This document shows positions 48,564 to 56,220 of a stretch of 64,000 bases of DNA, piece by piece. Each line of letters begins with the position of its first letter. Positions within the stretch are counted from its first letter, which is position 1. The stretch is from positions 5,332,001 to 5,396,000 of the forward strand of contig NZ_BNEL01000001.1 in the NCBI RefSeq assembly GCF_018327685.1, written 5' to 3'. The DNA is from Streptomyces sp. TS71-3 (GTDB lineage Bacteria > Actinomycetota > Actinomycetes > Streptomycetales > Streptomycetaceae). A model generated the notes under the pieces. It had not been told where the DNA came from, searched no databases, and was given only the letters and a program-made list of their open reading frames with translations. Made by a program: the position numbers and the translations under genes.

Positions 48564-50036
48564 GTGCCCGCCGCCCCAGAGCCCCCCACGCCCCACGACA
48601 CGGCGACCGGCAAGGCGGTGACCGGCGAGGCGGCCGCCTTCGGGGCCCCGCGAGTCCCACCCGCCGCGACGCTGCGCTGGGCCCGCTACACTGGCGTGTA
48701 CCTGCTGCTGTTCCTCATCGGCACCGAGACGTTCCTGATCTCGCCGCTGCTGCCCACCATCGCCGGCTCGGTCGGCGTCAGCGAGGCCGCCGCGGCGAGC
48801 ACCGTCACCGCCTACACCATCGTCTACGCCGTCACGGCACCCTTCCTCGGCGCGGTCTCCGACCGCTTCGGACGGCAGCCGACGATCGTGGCAGGCACGG
48901 TCTGCTTCCTGCTCGGCAACGTCCTCGCGGCCGTCGCGGGCAGCCTCACGGTCCTCATCGCGGCCCGGGTGCTCGGCGCGCTGGGCGCCGGGCTCGCAGG
49001 GCCCTCCACCTGGGCGCACATCGCCGAGACGGCCCCGGACGAGGTGCGGGGCCGGGCGATCGGGCTCGGGATGGCGCTGTTCTCGGCGGGCCAGGTGCTC
49101 GGCGTGCCGGCCGGCAGCTTCCTCGCCGGCTGGGGCGGCTGGCGGTCCTCGTTCTGGGCGCTCGCCGCGCTCACCCTGGCCGCGCTGCCGCTGGTGCACC
49201 GCCAGACGCGCTCCGGCCCGCCGCGGCCCGCAGCGAGCCCGGGGCTCCGCCTCGGGGCGGTCGTCGAGGTCTGGCGGGACGGCGTGCTGCGGCACACGCT
49301 CATCGTGGTGCTGCTCCTCCAGGCCGCCAATCTCGGCGCGTACACGTTTCTCGGCGCCGTGCTGCACGACCGGTTCGGCCTGTCCGTCAAGGCGCTCGGG
49401 CTGCTCGGCATCCTGGTCGGCGCGGGCAGCGCGCTCGGCTCGCTGGCCGCCGGGCGGATCGGCGACCGGGCACGGCGTCTTGGCGCGGGTGACGCGGCGT
49501 GGATCCCGGTGTGGGCGGCGGTCCTGGGCGGTTCGGCCGTGCTCGCCTCGCTCGGCTCGCCCCTGCTGCTGGCCGGCGCGGGCGTGCTGGTGTGGTTCTT
49601 CGCCAGCGGCGCCTTCGGCACCAACGTCCAGACCCTGCTGCTGGGCGCCCGGCCCGCGCTGGGCGCCACCTCCAGCTCCTGGAACAGCGCCGCGCTGTAC
49701 GCGGGCACCGCCGTGGGGGTCGCGGCGGTCGGCCAGTTCCCGGACGCCGGCGCCGGCAGCGCCCTCATCGGAGGCGGGCTCGCACTGCTGGCGGCGCTCA
49801 CCGCCCTGCCGCTGGTCGGCCGGCTGCACGGCACCGCGGGCGGCAACCAGGGTGGCAACGAGGGCGCCGGGGCCGGGGCCCCGGCCACCGAGCCGCCCGG
49901 GGACCGGGCCGGACAGGCACCAAGGCCCCCGACGCACCAGGCCCCGACGGCGACCGCCGCGGGCCCCGCGGCGCCCCCCGGTCCGTCCGCCACCCCCCAC
50001 CCCGCAGACGCATCGAAGGCGGTCGACCCCTCGTGA
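48564..50036 (+). CDS. MFS transporter (drug-efflux type)
   Basis: A 490-residue membrane protein with about twelve hydrophobic segments. ARYTGVYLLLFLIGTETFLISPLLPTIAG and APFLGAVSDRFGRQPTIVAG (motif A) place it in the DHA1-like efflux group. A long Pro/Ala-rich C-terminal tail follows the last membrane segment. GTG 48564 has the site GAGAGG at good spacing; a TTG at 48498 is an upstream alternative. The stop overlaps the acyltransferase start (GTGA). Confidence 0.9.
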   Translation: MPAAPEPPTPHDTATGKAVTGEAAAFGAPRVPPAATLRWARYTGVYLLLFLIGTETFLISPLLPTIAGSVGVSEAAAASTVTAYTIVYAVTAPFLGAVSDRFGRQPTIVAGTVCFLLGNVLAAVAGSLTVLIAARVLGALGAGLAGPSTWAHIAETAPDEVRGRAIGLGMALFSAGQVLGVPAGSFLAGWGGWRSSFWALAALTLAALPLVHRQTRSGPPRPAASPGLRLGAVVEVWRDGVLRHTLIVVLLLQAANLGAYTFLGAVLHDRFGLSVKALGLLGILVGAGSALGSLAAGRIGDRARRLGAGDAAWIPVWAAVLGGSAVLASLGSPLLLAGAGVLVWFFASGAFGTNVQTLLLGARPALGATSSSWNSAALYAGTAVGVAAVGQFPDAGAGSALIGGGLALLAALTALPLVGRLHGTAGGNQGGNEGAGAGAPATEPPGDRAGQAPRPPTHQAPTATAAGPAAPPGPSATPHPADASKAVDPS

Positions 50037-51295
50037 GCGCATCCCCCACGGCACCGGCACGGGTGCCCGCGTCCCCGGCACAGCTCGCCGTCGACACCAG
50101 CAGGACCCATGCCCATGCCCTGGACGGCATGCGGGCGCTCGCCGCGCTCATGGTGATCGCCCTGCACACCGGCATCTACTCGGGGCAGGTCGCCTCCAGC
50201 TGGCTCGGCATCGGGCACGGCGGGGCGCTGGGACCCGTGCTGTCGCGGTTCACCGTCGGCGTGCCGATCTTCTTCGTGCTCTCCGGGCTGCTGCTGTACC
50301 GGCCCTACGCCAACGCCGGACGCGACGGCGCTCCGCGCCCGCCCACCGGCCGCTACCTGTGGCACCGCGCCCTGCGCATCCTGCCCGCCTACTGGGCCGT
50401 GACGCTGGTGGCCCTGGCCGCCTTCACCCCGGACGCCCTGACGCACCTGTGGGCCACCGTGCGCCCGCTCGCCCTGCTGCACATCTACCAGGCGAACGTG
50501 ATCCCCGCCGGGATCACGCAGACCTGGAGCCTGGCCACCGAGGCGTCGTTCTACGTGCTGCTGCCGCTGCTCGCACTCGCCCTGCACCCGCTGCTGCGCA
50601 GGCCCGCCGCGGTGCTCGTGGCGCTGGGCGCGCTGGAGGCCGTCTCGGTGGCCTCCGTCGTGCTCACCCATCTGCCCTCCGCCGGGCCGTACCCGGCCGC
50701 CGGATTCTGGCTCCCGCAGTACATCGGCTACTTCGCGGCCGGCATGGCGCTCGCGGTGCTGGCCTCCCGCGGCGCCGGCCTCGGCGCGCTCGCCCGCCAC
50801 CCGTGGGCCTGCTGGGGCGTGGCGGTGGCCGCCTACGCGGTGGAGTCGACGCCGCTCACCGGCAGTACGTCGGTCTACCCGACCGTGCCGCAGGCGCTGT
50901 TGCAGCACCTGCTCGACCTCGTGGTCGCCGTGGCGCTGGTCGCCCCGCTCGTGCTGCGCACGGAGCGGGGACCCGCGCGGCTGCTGTCCCACAGGGTCCC
51001 GGCCCGGCTGGGAAGGATCTCGTACGCCGTCTTCCTCTGGCACATGGTGGTCGTGGAGACCTTCCTGCGGCTCACCGGCGAGCCGGCCGGCTCCGCCACC
51101 TTCGCGGTGCTCTTCCCCGCCACCGTGGCCGTCACCGTCCTGATCGCCGTCGCCTCCGACATCCTGATCGAGAGGCCCGCACGCCGGCTGCGCCGCAGCA
51201 CCGCCGTCACCCCGAGGAGCACCCGCGATGACCAGCCCGAACCCGTCACCGCGCTGGGGGGTCAACCTCCCGCTGCCCGCGATGGAGCTGCGTGA
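50033..51295 (+). CDS. Membrane acyltransferase-3 (OafA/YrhL type)
   Basis: A 420-residue protein with about ten membrane segments. The family signature is visible: ALDGMRALAALMVIALHTGIY with the conserved His, VGVPIFFVLSGLLLYRPY, RALRILPAYW and TWSLATEASFYVLLPLLAL. It transfers acyl groups to sugars or other acceptors at the membrane. GTG 50033 overlaps the MFS stop. The next gene starts 68 bases before its end, an unusually long overlap. Confidence 0.92.
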   Translation: MSASPTAPARVPASPAQLAVDTSRTHAHALDGMRALAALMVIALHTGIYSGQVASSWLGIGHGGALGPVLSRFTVGVPIFFVLSGLLLYRPYANAGRDGAPRPPTGRYLWHRALRILPAYWAVTLVALAAFTPDALTHLWATVRPLALLHIYQANVIPAGITQTWSLATEASFYVLLPLLALALHPLLRRPAAVLVALGALEAVSVASVVLTHLPSAGPYPAAGFWLPQYIGYFAAGMALAVLASRGAGLGALARHPWACWGVAVAAYAVESTPLTGSTSVYPTVPQALLQHLLDLVVAVALVAPLVLRTERGPARLLSHRVPARLGRISYAVFLWHMVVVETFLRLTGEPAGSATFAVLFPATVAVTVLIAVASDILIERPARRLRRSTAVTPRSTRDDQPEPVTALGGQPPAARDGAA

Positions 51296-52160
51296 CAACC
51301 GGCGGATCGTGCAGGCGCTGCCGGACCTCGGCTACGACGACGTCTGGACCGGCGAGGGCGGCGGCATCGACGCCTTCACCCCGCTGGCCGCGGCGGCGGC
51401 CTGGCAGCCGCGCCTGCGGGTCGGCACCGGTGTGGTGCCCGCGCAGACCCGGGGCACGGGCGTGCTCGCGGCCACCGCGCTGAGCCTCGCCGAACTCGCC
51501 GCCGGAGGAGTGCTGCTCGGCGTCGGCTCCTCGGTGCCCGCCCACGTCACCGCGCTCAACGGCCTGCCGCACGTCAGACCGCTGGAGACGGTGCGGCGCA
51601 CGGTGCGCGCGCTCCGCAAGGAACTGGCGGGCCGGCCGCCGAAGGTGATCGTGGGCGCGCTGCGCCCGAGGATGCTGCGGCTCGCGTACGAGGAGGCCGA
51701 CGGGGCGATCCTCAACATCCTCACCGCCGAGGACGTGCCGAAGGTGATCGGCGCCGCGGGCGGCCCGTACCCGGACCGCGAGACCATCGTCAAGATCTTC
51801 CTCTGCCCGACGACCGACGCGCAGGAGGCCCGGCGGGCCGGCCGCGGCTTCCTCGGCTGGATCCTCAACCAGGCGCCGTACCACGCCTTCCACGAGTGGC
51901 TCGGCCGTGGTGAGGAACTGCGCGCGTCCCACGAGCGGTACCAGGCGGGGGACCGGCAGGGTGCCGGGCTCGCACTGCCCGACGCGCTGGTCGACGAGCT
52001 GTGGCTGCACGGCGAGCCGGACGAACTCCGCGAGCGGATCGCCCGGTTCGTGCGCCCGGGCGTCAGCACCGTGCTGCTCTACATCGCCCCGACGCCCGAG
52101 CTGGCCGCCGACCCCGGCCGGCTCCCCGGCCTGCTCGACCGGCTGCGGCCCGCGCTGTGA
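51228..52160 (+). CDS. Luciferase-like (LLM) probable F420-dependent oxidoreductase
   Basis: A 310-residue TIM-barrel protein: PRWGVNLPLPAMELRDNRRI, LGYDDVWTGEGGGIDAFTPLAAAAAWQPRLRVGTGVVPAQTR, and VIVGALRPRMLRLAYEEADGAILNILTAEDV. The family uses F420 or FMN to oxidise or reduce small molecules. ATG 51228 lies inside the acyltransferase gene, preceded by GAGGAGC. The 68-base overlap in another frame is supported by protein similarity on both sides. The stop overlaps the esterase start. Confidence 0.9.
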   Translation: MTSPNPSPRWGVNLPLPAMELRDNRRIVQALPDLGYDDVWTGEGGGIDAFTPLAAAAAWQPRLRVGTGVVPAQTRGTGVLAATALSLAELAAGGVLLGVGSSVPAHVTALNGLPHVRPLETVRRTVRALRKELAGRPPKVIVGALRPRMLRLAYEEADGAILNILTAEDVPKVIGAAGGPYPDRETIVKIFLCPTTDAQEARRAGRGFLGWILNQAPYHAFHEWLGRGEELRASHERYQAGDRQGAGLALPDALVDELWLHGEPDELRERIARFVRPGVSTVLLYIAPTPELAADPGRLPGLLDRLRPAL

Positions 52161-53074
52161 GTCCTCGGCCCGTACCCGACGGCTCACCGCCTTGGGCGAC
52201 GGTGACGGGCGGCCCCGCACCGGACCCGGCGCAGGAGCCCGTCACCGACCCGGCGCACGCCTGGGCGCTCGCCGCCCAGGGCCGTGCCCCGCTCGCCGCG
52301 GGCACCGTCCGCAGCGAGGTGATTCATGCGGGACGCCCCGCCGTACGCGTCCGGCCCGGTACCGGGGGCCGCCGCGGCACCCTGCTCCACCTGCACGGCG
52401 GCGGCTACCGGGCCGGCTCGCCGCGGGTGTCGGAGGGCGCCGCGTCGTTCCTCGCCGCGGAACTGGACGCCGAGGTGCTGCTGCCCGCGTACCGGCTGGC
52501 CGGGGAGCGCCCCTTTCCGGCCGCCGTTGAGGATGCCACCGCCGCCTACCGGAGCCTCTTGGAGAGCGGCGTCGACCCGGGCCGGCTGGCGGTGCTCGGC
52601 GACTCCGCCGGCGGCGGGCTGGCGGCGGCCGCACTGCTCGCCGCGCAGGACGCCGGCCTGCCGCGGCCCGCCGCCCTCGTCGGCCTCTCGCCCTGGTACG
52701 ACCTCACCGTGACGGCCGGCTCCTACGAGCGCTGCCGCGGCACCGACACGGTGCTCAGCCGCGCGTCGATGCGGGACTCCGCGGCGCGCTACCTCGCGGG
52801 CGCCGACCCCCGCACCCCGCTCGCCTCGCCGCTCTTCGCCCAAGGGGCGGCGCTCCGGGGGCTGCCGCCGGTGCTGGTGCAGTGCGGGGGCCTTGAGGTC
52901 CTCGCGGACGACGCCGGGGAGTTCGCCCGCAGGGTCGATGCGGCCGGCGGCCGCGCGGTGCACCGGAGCTGGGCGGGGCAGGGGCACTGCTGGCACCTCG
53001 CGGTACCGGGACTGCCCGCCGCCCGGGAGGCGGTGGCGGCCACGGCGGCGTTCCTGGACGTCCACCTGGTGTGA
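52157..53074 (+). CDS. Alpha/beta hydrolase of the hormone-sensitive lipase type
   Basis: A 305-residue enzyme. Oxyanion-hole motif HGGGYRAGS, nucleophile elbow GDSAGGG, and the C-terminal CGGLEVLADDAGEFARRVDA (Asp) and GQGHCWHLAVPGL (His) complete the HSL-family site. It probably hydrolyses short-chain esters. GTG 52157 overlaps the LLM stop (GTGA). It is the last gene of the compact SGNH-MFS-acyltransferase-LLM-esterase operon. Confidence 0.92.
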   Translation: MSPRPVPDGSPPWATVTGGPAPDPAQEPVTDPAHAWALAAQGRAPLAAGTVRSEVIHAGRPAVRVRPGTGGRRGTLLHLHGGGYRAGSPRVSEGAASFLAAELDAEVLLPAYRLAGERPFPAAVEDATAAYRSLLESGVDPGRLAVLGDSAGGGLAAAALLAAQDAGLPRPAALVGLSPWYDLTVTAGSYERCRGTDTVLSRASMRDSAARYLAGADPRTPLASPLFAQGAALRGLPPVLVQCGGLEVLADDAGEFARRVDAAGGRAVHRSWAGQGHCWHLAVPGLPAAREAVAATAAFLDVHLV

Positions 53075-53362
53075 GGGAGCCCGCCCGCGGGTGCCGGACG
53101 AGCACGTGCCCCGGGCACCGGCCGGCCGGCGGGGACTTTGGCCGGAGTGCGGCCCCGGCGCCGCTGCCGACGGTTAAGCTGCCCCCCGATTTCCGTAACC
53201 AGGCGGCCCTGCGGGGAGGGCGAGGATGGAGAACGAGGCGTTGTCCTTACGCCGCCCACCCGGTTCGCACCGGGCCCGGCTGGTCCGCTGACAGCACCGT
53301 CGGACCACTGCCGGCAGCCCGACCTGCTGCCGCGACTCATACGAGCGGGAGGCCTCAGCCCC

Positions 53363-54280
53363 GTGCACACCCCCCACGACCACACCCCCGTCAGCGCACA
53401 CCCCAAGGAACTCGGCGCGTTCCTGCGTGCCCACCGGGAGCGCCGCCGCCCCGAGGACGTCGGACTGCCGGGGACCGGCCGCCGCCGCACGCCGGGGCTG
53501 CGCCGCGAGGAGGTCGCCGCGCTGTCCGGCGTGGGGCTCGCCTGGTACACGTGGCTGGAGCAGGGCCGGGTCGTCTCCTCCAAGAAGGTGCTGGAGGCGG
53601 TCTCCAGGACCCTCGGCCTGGACACCGCCTCGTACCGGCACGTGCTCGCGCTGGCCGGCCACCTCCCGCCGGAGGGCGGCGAGGCCGAGCACGGCACGGT
53701 CGCCCGGCGCACCCAGCCGCTGCTCGACTCCTGGGAGACCAGCCCGGCGGTCCTGCTGGACTGCCGCTTCGACATCACCGCGTGGAACGCCGCGTACGCC
53801 GCCGTCTGGTCCGACCCGGCGCTGCTGCCCGCCAGCCGCCGGAACTTAATGTGGTGCATGGTCGGCGACCCGGCCGTGCGCGACGGCCTCAAGGACTGGG
53901 AGGAAGTGGCCCGCGCGGTGCTCTTCCACTTCCGCGCCCAGACCGCACGCCGCACCGAGGACCGCCGCACCCAGGAGGTGTACGCGGTGCTCAACGACGA
54001 CTTCCCGGAGCTCTCCGACTGGTGGAGCTGCCAGGGCGTGGACGACCTGACGGCGCGTGACGTGACCGCGCTGCTGCCCGCGGGGGAGCTGCATCTGACC
54101 TTCTCGGCCTTCAGGCCGGTCGACGACCCCGAGGCCCTGGTGCTCGTGCAGGCCCCGGCGGGCGAGCAGGACCGTGCGCTGGTGAGCCGCCGGCTGGGCG
54201 AGCGCCGCCGGCGCGGTGAGTCCACGATCGGCGGCGTCGTGCGGATCGGCGCGCGGACGGCGATGCGCCGGGTGGGCTGA
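53363..54280 (+). CDS. XRE-family regulator with MmyB-like ligand domain, TTA codon
   Basis: A 305-residue regulator. The helix-turn-helix (RRTPGLRREEVAALSGVGLAWYTWLEQGR) is followed by the MmyB-like domain (SPAVLLDCRFDITAWNAAYA, RNLMWCMVGDP). Leu162 is encoded by TTA (53846-53848), the only in-frame TTA noticed in the window. In Streptomyces TTA needs the bldA tRNA, so synthesis may be developmentally timed. GTG 53363 follows GGGAGG. It lies 288 bases after the esterase operon and is convergent with the dehalogenase-like gene; either neighbour, or the cluster beyond, may be its target. Confidence 0.9.
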   Translation: MHTPHDHTPVSAHPKELGAFLRAHRERRRPEDVGLPGTGRRRTPGLRREEVAALSGVGLAWYTWLEQGRVVSSKKVLEAVSRTLGLDTASYRHVLALAGHLPPEGGEAEHGTVARRTQPLLDSWETSPAVLLDCRFDITAWNAAYAAVWSDPALLPASRRNLMWCMVGDPAVRDGLKDWEEVARAVLFHFRAQTARRTEDRRTQEVYAVLNDDFPELSDWWSCQGVDDLTARDVTALLPAGELHLTFSAFRPVDDPEALVLVQAPAGEQDRALVSRRLGERRRRGESTIGGVVRIGARTAMRRVG

Positions 54281-54304
54281 GACCCGTACAGGGGGCCACC
54301 CGCC

Positions 54305-55177
54305 TCACCGGAAGAACGCCAGCAGTTCCGCGGCCGTCTCGCGGGGCGCCTCCTCGGCCAGGAAGTGCCCGCAGTCCAGGGCCCGGCCCCGGACGTCGTC
54401 CGCCCACCGGCGCCAGACGGCCGGCACATCGTGATGGCGCCCGGTGTGGGACCGCCTGCCCCACAGCGCCAGCACCGGGGCGCCGATGCGCCGGCCCCGC
54501 GCGCGGTCCGCCGCGTCGTGCTCCGCGTCCGGGCCGAACATGGCGCGGTAGTCCTCGCACATGGCGTGCACCGTCGCCGGGTCGGTCACGGCACCGCGGT
54601 ACGCCGCCAGAGCCTCGGGCGCGAACAGCCGGGCGTGCGCACCGAAGCAGAAGGCCTCGGGATCGGCGGCGATCAGCGTCTCGGGCAGCGGCGCGGGCTG
54701 CGCCAGGACGAACCAGCGCCACAGGTCCCGGGCGACCGCGGCGTCGACCCCGGCGAGGGCGTCCGCCGTGGGCACCACGTCCAGGACCGCGAGCCGGCTC
54801 ACCCGCGCCGGGTGGTCCAGGGCCAGGCGGTAGGCACAGCGGGCGCCCCTGTCGTGGCCGGCCACGGCGAAGCGGTCGTACCCGAGGTACGCCATCACCC
54901 GTACCTGATCCAGCGCCATGGCGCGCTTGGCGTACGGCAGATGGCCGGCGTCGCTCGGCGGTTTGCCGCTGGCCCCGTAGCCGCGCAGGTCGGTGGCGAC
55001 GACCGTGAACTCCTCGGCGAGCAGCGGCGCCACCGCATGCCACATGGCGTGGGTCTGCGGGAACCCGTGCAGAAGAAGGAGGGGAGGGCCGCTGCCGCCG
55101 CGCTGCCCGTGCACCGGCACTCCGTCCGCATCCACCGTAAAAGACTCGAACCCTGCGAAGCGCATTTGTGTCATCAT
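54305..55177 (-). CDS. Alpha/beta hydrolase resembling fluoroacetate dehalogenase
   Basis: A 290-residue protein. HGFPQTHAMWH, nucleophile Asp109 in GHDRGAR, Arg110 and Arg113, Trp155, Tyr210 and His271 match the layout of FAc-DEX-type haloacetate dehalogenases. The halide-pocket His that precedes the Trp is Arg154 here. The family also contains epoxide hydrolases, so a defluorinase role is only a possibility. ATG 55177 (alternatives 55174 and 55165). It is divergent from the candidate biosynthetic cluster across 239 bases. Confidence 0.85.
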   Translation of the reverse strand: MMTQMRFAGFESFTVDADGVPVHGQRGGSGPPLLLLHGFPQTHAMWHAVAPLLAEEFTVVATDLRGYGASGKPPSDAGHLPYAKRAMALDQVRVMAYLGYDRFAVAGHDRGARCAYRLALDHPARVSRLAVLDVVPTADALAGVDAAVARDLWRWFVLAQPAPLPETLIAADPEAFCFGAHARLFAPEALAAYRGAVTDPATVHAMCEDYRAMFGPDAEHDAADRARGRRIGAPVLALWGRRSHTGRHHDVPAVWRRWADDVRGRALDCGHFLAEEAPRETAAELLAFFR

Positions 55178-55197
55178 AACGACCGGAGCGGAATGTG

Positions 55198-55294
55198 GAA
55201 TTCAGTGCGGCATGGTGTTATCGGGAGTCATAGGATGCCGGCTGATCCCCATATCGCCTCTGTATTGACGCTGCACTACTGAATTCCTACTGTC
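55198..55294 (+). promoter_or_regulatory. Near-consensus promoter flanked by an inverted repeat, upstream of the cluster
   Basis: TTGACG (55266-55271), 17 bases, TACTGT (55289-55294) is a good vegetative promoter pointing into the cluster. GGAATTCAG (55198-55206) and CTGAATTCC (55280-55288) are perfect inverted repeats. The second fills the end of the spacer and abuts the -10. A repressor binding both, possibly by looping, could control both divergent units. Confidence 0.6.
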
Positions 55295-55416
55295 GGCGTC
55301 ATGTTTTCGGGGGAGTCTTCCTACGGCCTGGGCACGGTCCGCGGTGCGCGGCACCCGGAACTCTTGGACCGCCTCTGTACCGCCCTTCACGTCGTAGTTC
55401 GCACAACGTCCGCGAA

Positions 55417-56220
55417 GTGAAGTACGGAAGGGCGTCGATGCAGGAGAATTCCCTTCAGATGAGCCGCGCCGAGAGAAGCGCGCTGTGGCAGCGGCGCCTC
55501 TTCGAGGCCGAAGCCGGTCTCACCCGGTATCTCACGGAACAGCACGGCGGACGGGATCTGGCCGGCTGGATCGCGGTGCGCGGCGAGCTGTTCTCGGGGC
55601 TGCCGGAGAGCGACTCGGAACCGGCGGCGTGGCAGCGTGTCTTCTTCCGCGCCCAGGCGCTGATGGAGCGGTTCCTCATCTCCCGCTACGGGCACGGCGA
55701 ACTGCGCGCCTGGGCCGAGGCCAACGCCCAGGTGCACCGCTACGTCGAGCCGGACCACGGTCAGGGCGCGCTGGATCCGGTGCTGCGGATCGCCCGGCAG
55801 GCGGAGCTGTACGCCTCCGAGTACCGGCTGCTGCCCTCCGGACGTGACCGCGCGGCCGTGGAGATCGCGCACTGCGCCATCTGGGACTACCGCGAGAGGG
55901 CACGCAGCCGCGGTGTGCCGCTGAGCCTGAAGTCCCCGTGCGAGTACTGCACCCACGCCACCGCGGCGAACATCGCCGTCAAGGGCTACCTGCCGCACCA
56001 CGAGCTCCTGGAGGGCCCGGACGGGCACGGCTGCCGCTGGGAGGCCGTCGCGACCGGCGAGCCCGCCTCCGGCAGCCGGCCGTCCGGCCCGGGAGCCGCC
56101 GCGCCGGACCCCCGCTCCGGGCGCCCGCCCCGCGCGGGCCGCGGACCGGCTCCGGACCCCCGCGGAGCCGAGCACGCCGGGCGGCCCGCCGCCGAGGGGG
56201 ACGGCGTATGTGCGGCATAG
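55417..56220 (+). CDS. Unknown helical protein with CxxC motif
   Basis: About 267 residues (260 if started at ATG 55438). It is mainly helical: ALWQRRLFEAEAGLTRYLTE, VFFRAQALMERFLISRYGHGEL and AVEIAHCAIWDYRERARSRGV. SPCEYCTHATAANIAVKGYL and a terminal HGCRWE follow, giving four Cys/His-containing positions that could bind a metal or cluster. It recalls ATC-hydrolase-like or V4R-like proteins only loosely; I do not recognise it. The last ~55 residues are low-complexity. It is the first gene of the cluster and overlaps asnB by 13 bases. Confidence 0.7.
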   Translation: MKYGRASMQENSLQMSRAERSALWQRRLFEAEAGLTRYLTEQHGGRDLAGWIAVRGELFSGLPESDSEPAAWQRVFFRAQALMERFLISRYGHGELRAWAEANAQVHRYVEPDHGQGALDPVLRIARQAELYASEYRLLPSGRDRAAVEIAHCAIWDYRERARSRGVPLSLKSPCEYCTHATAANIAVKGYLPHHELLEGPDGHGCRWEAVATGEPASGSRPSGPGAAAPDPRSGRPPRAGRGPAPDPRGAEHAGRPAAEGDGVCAA

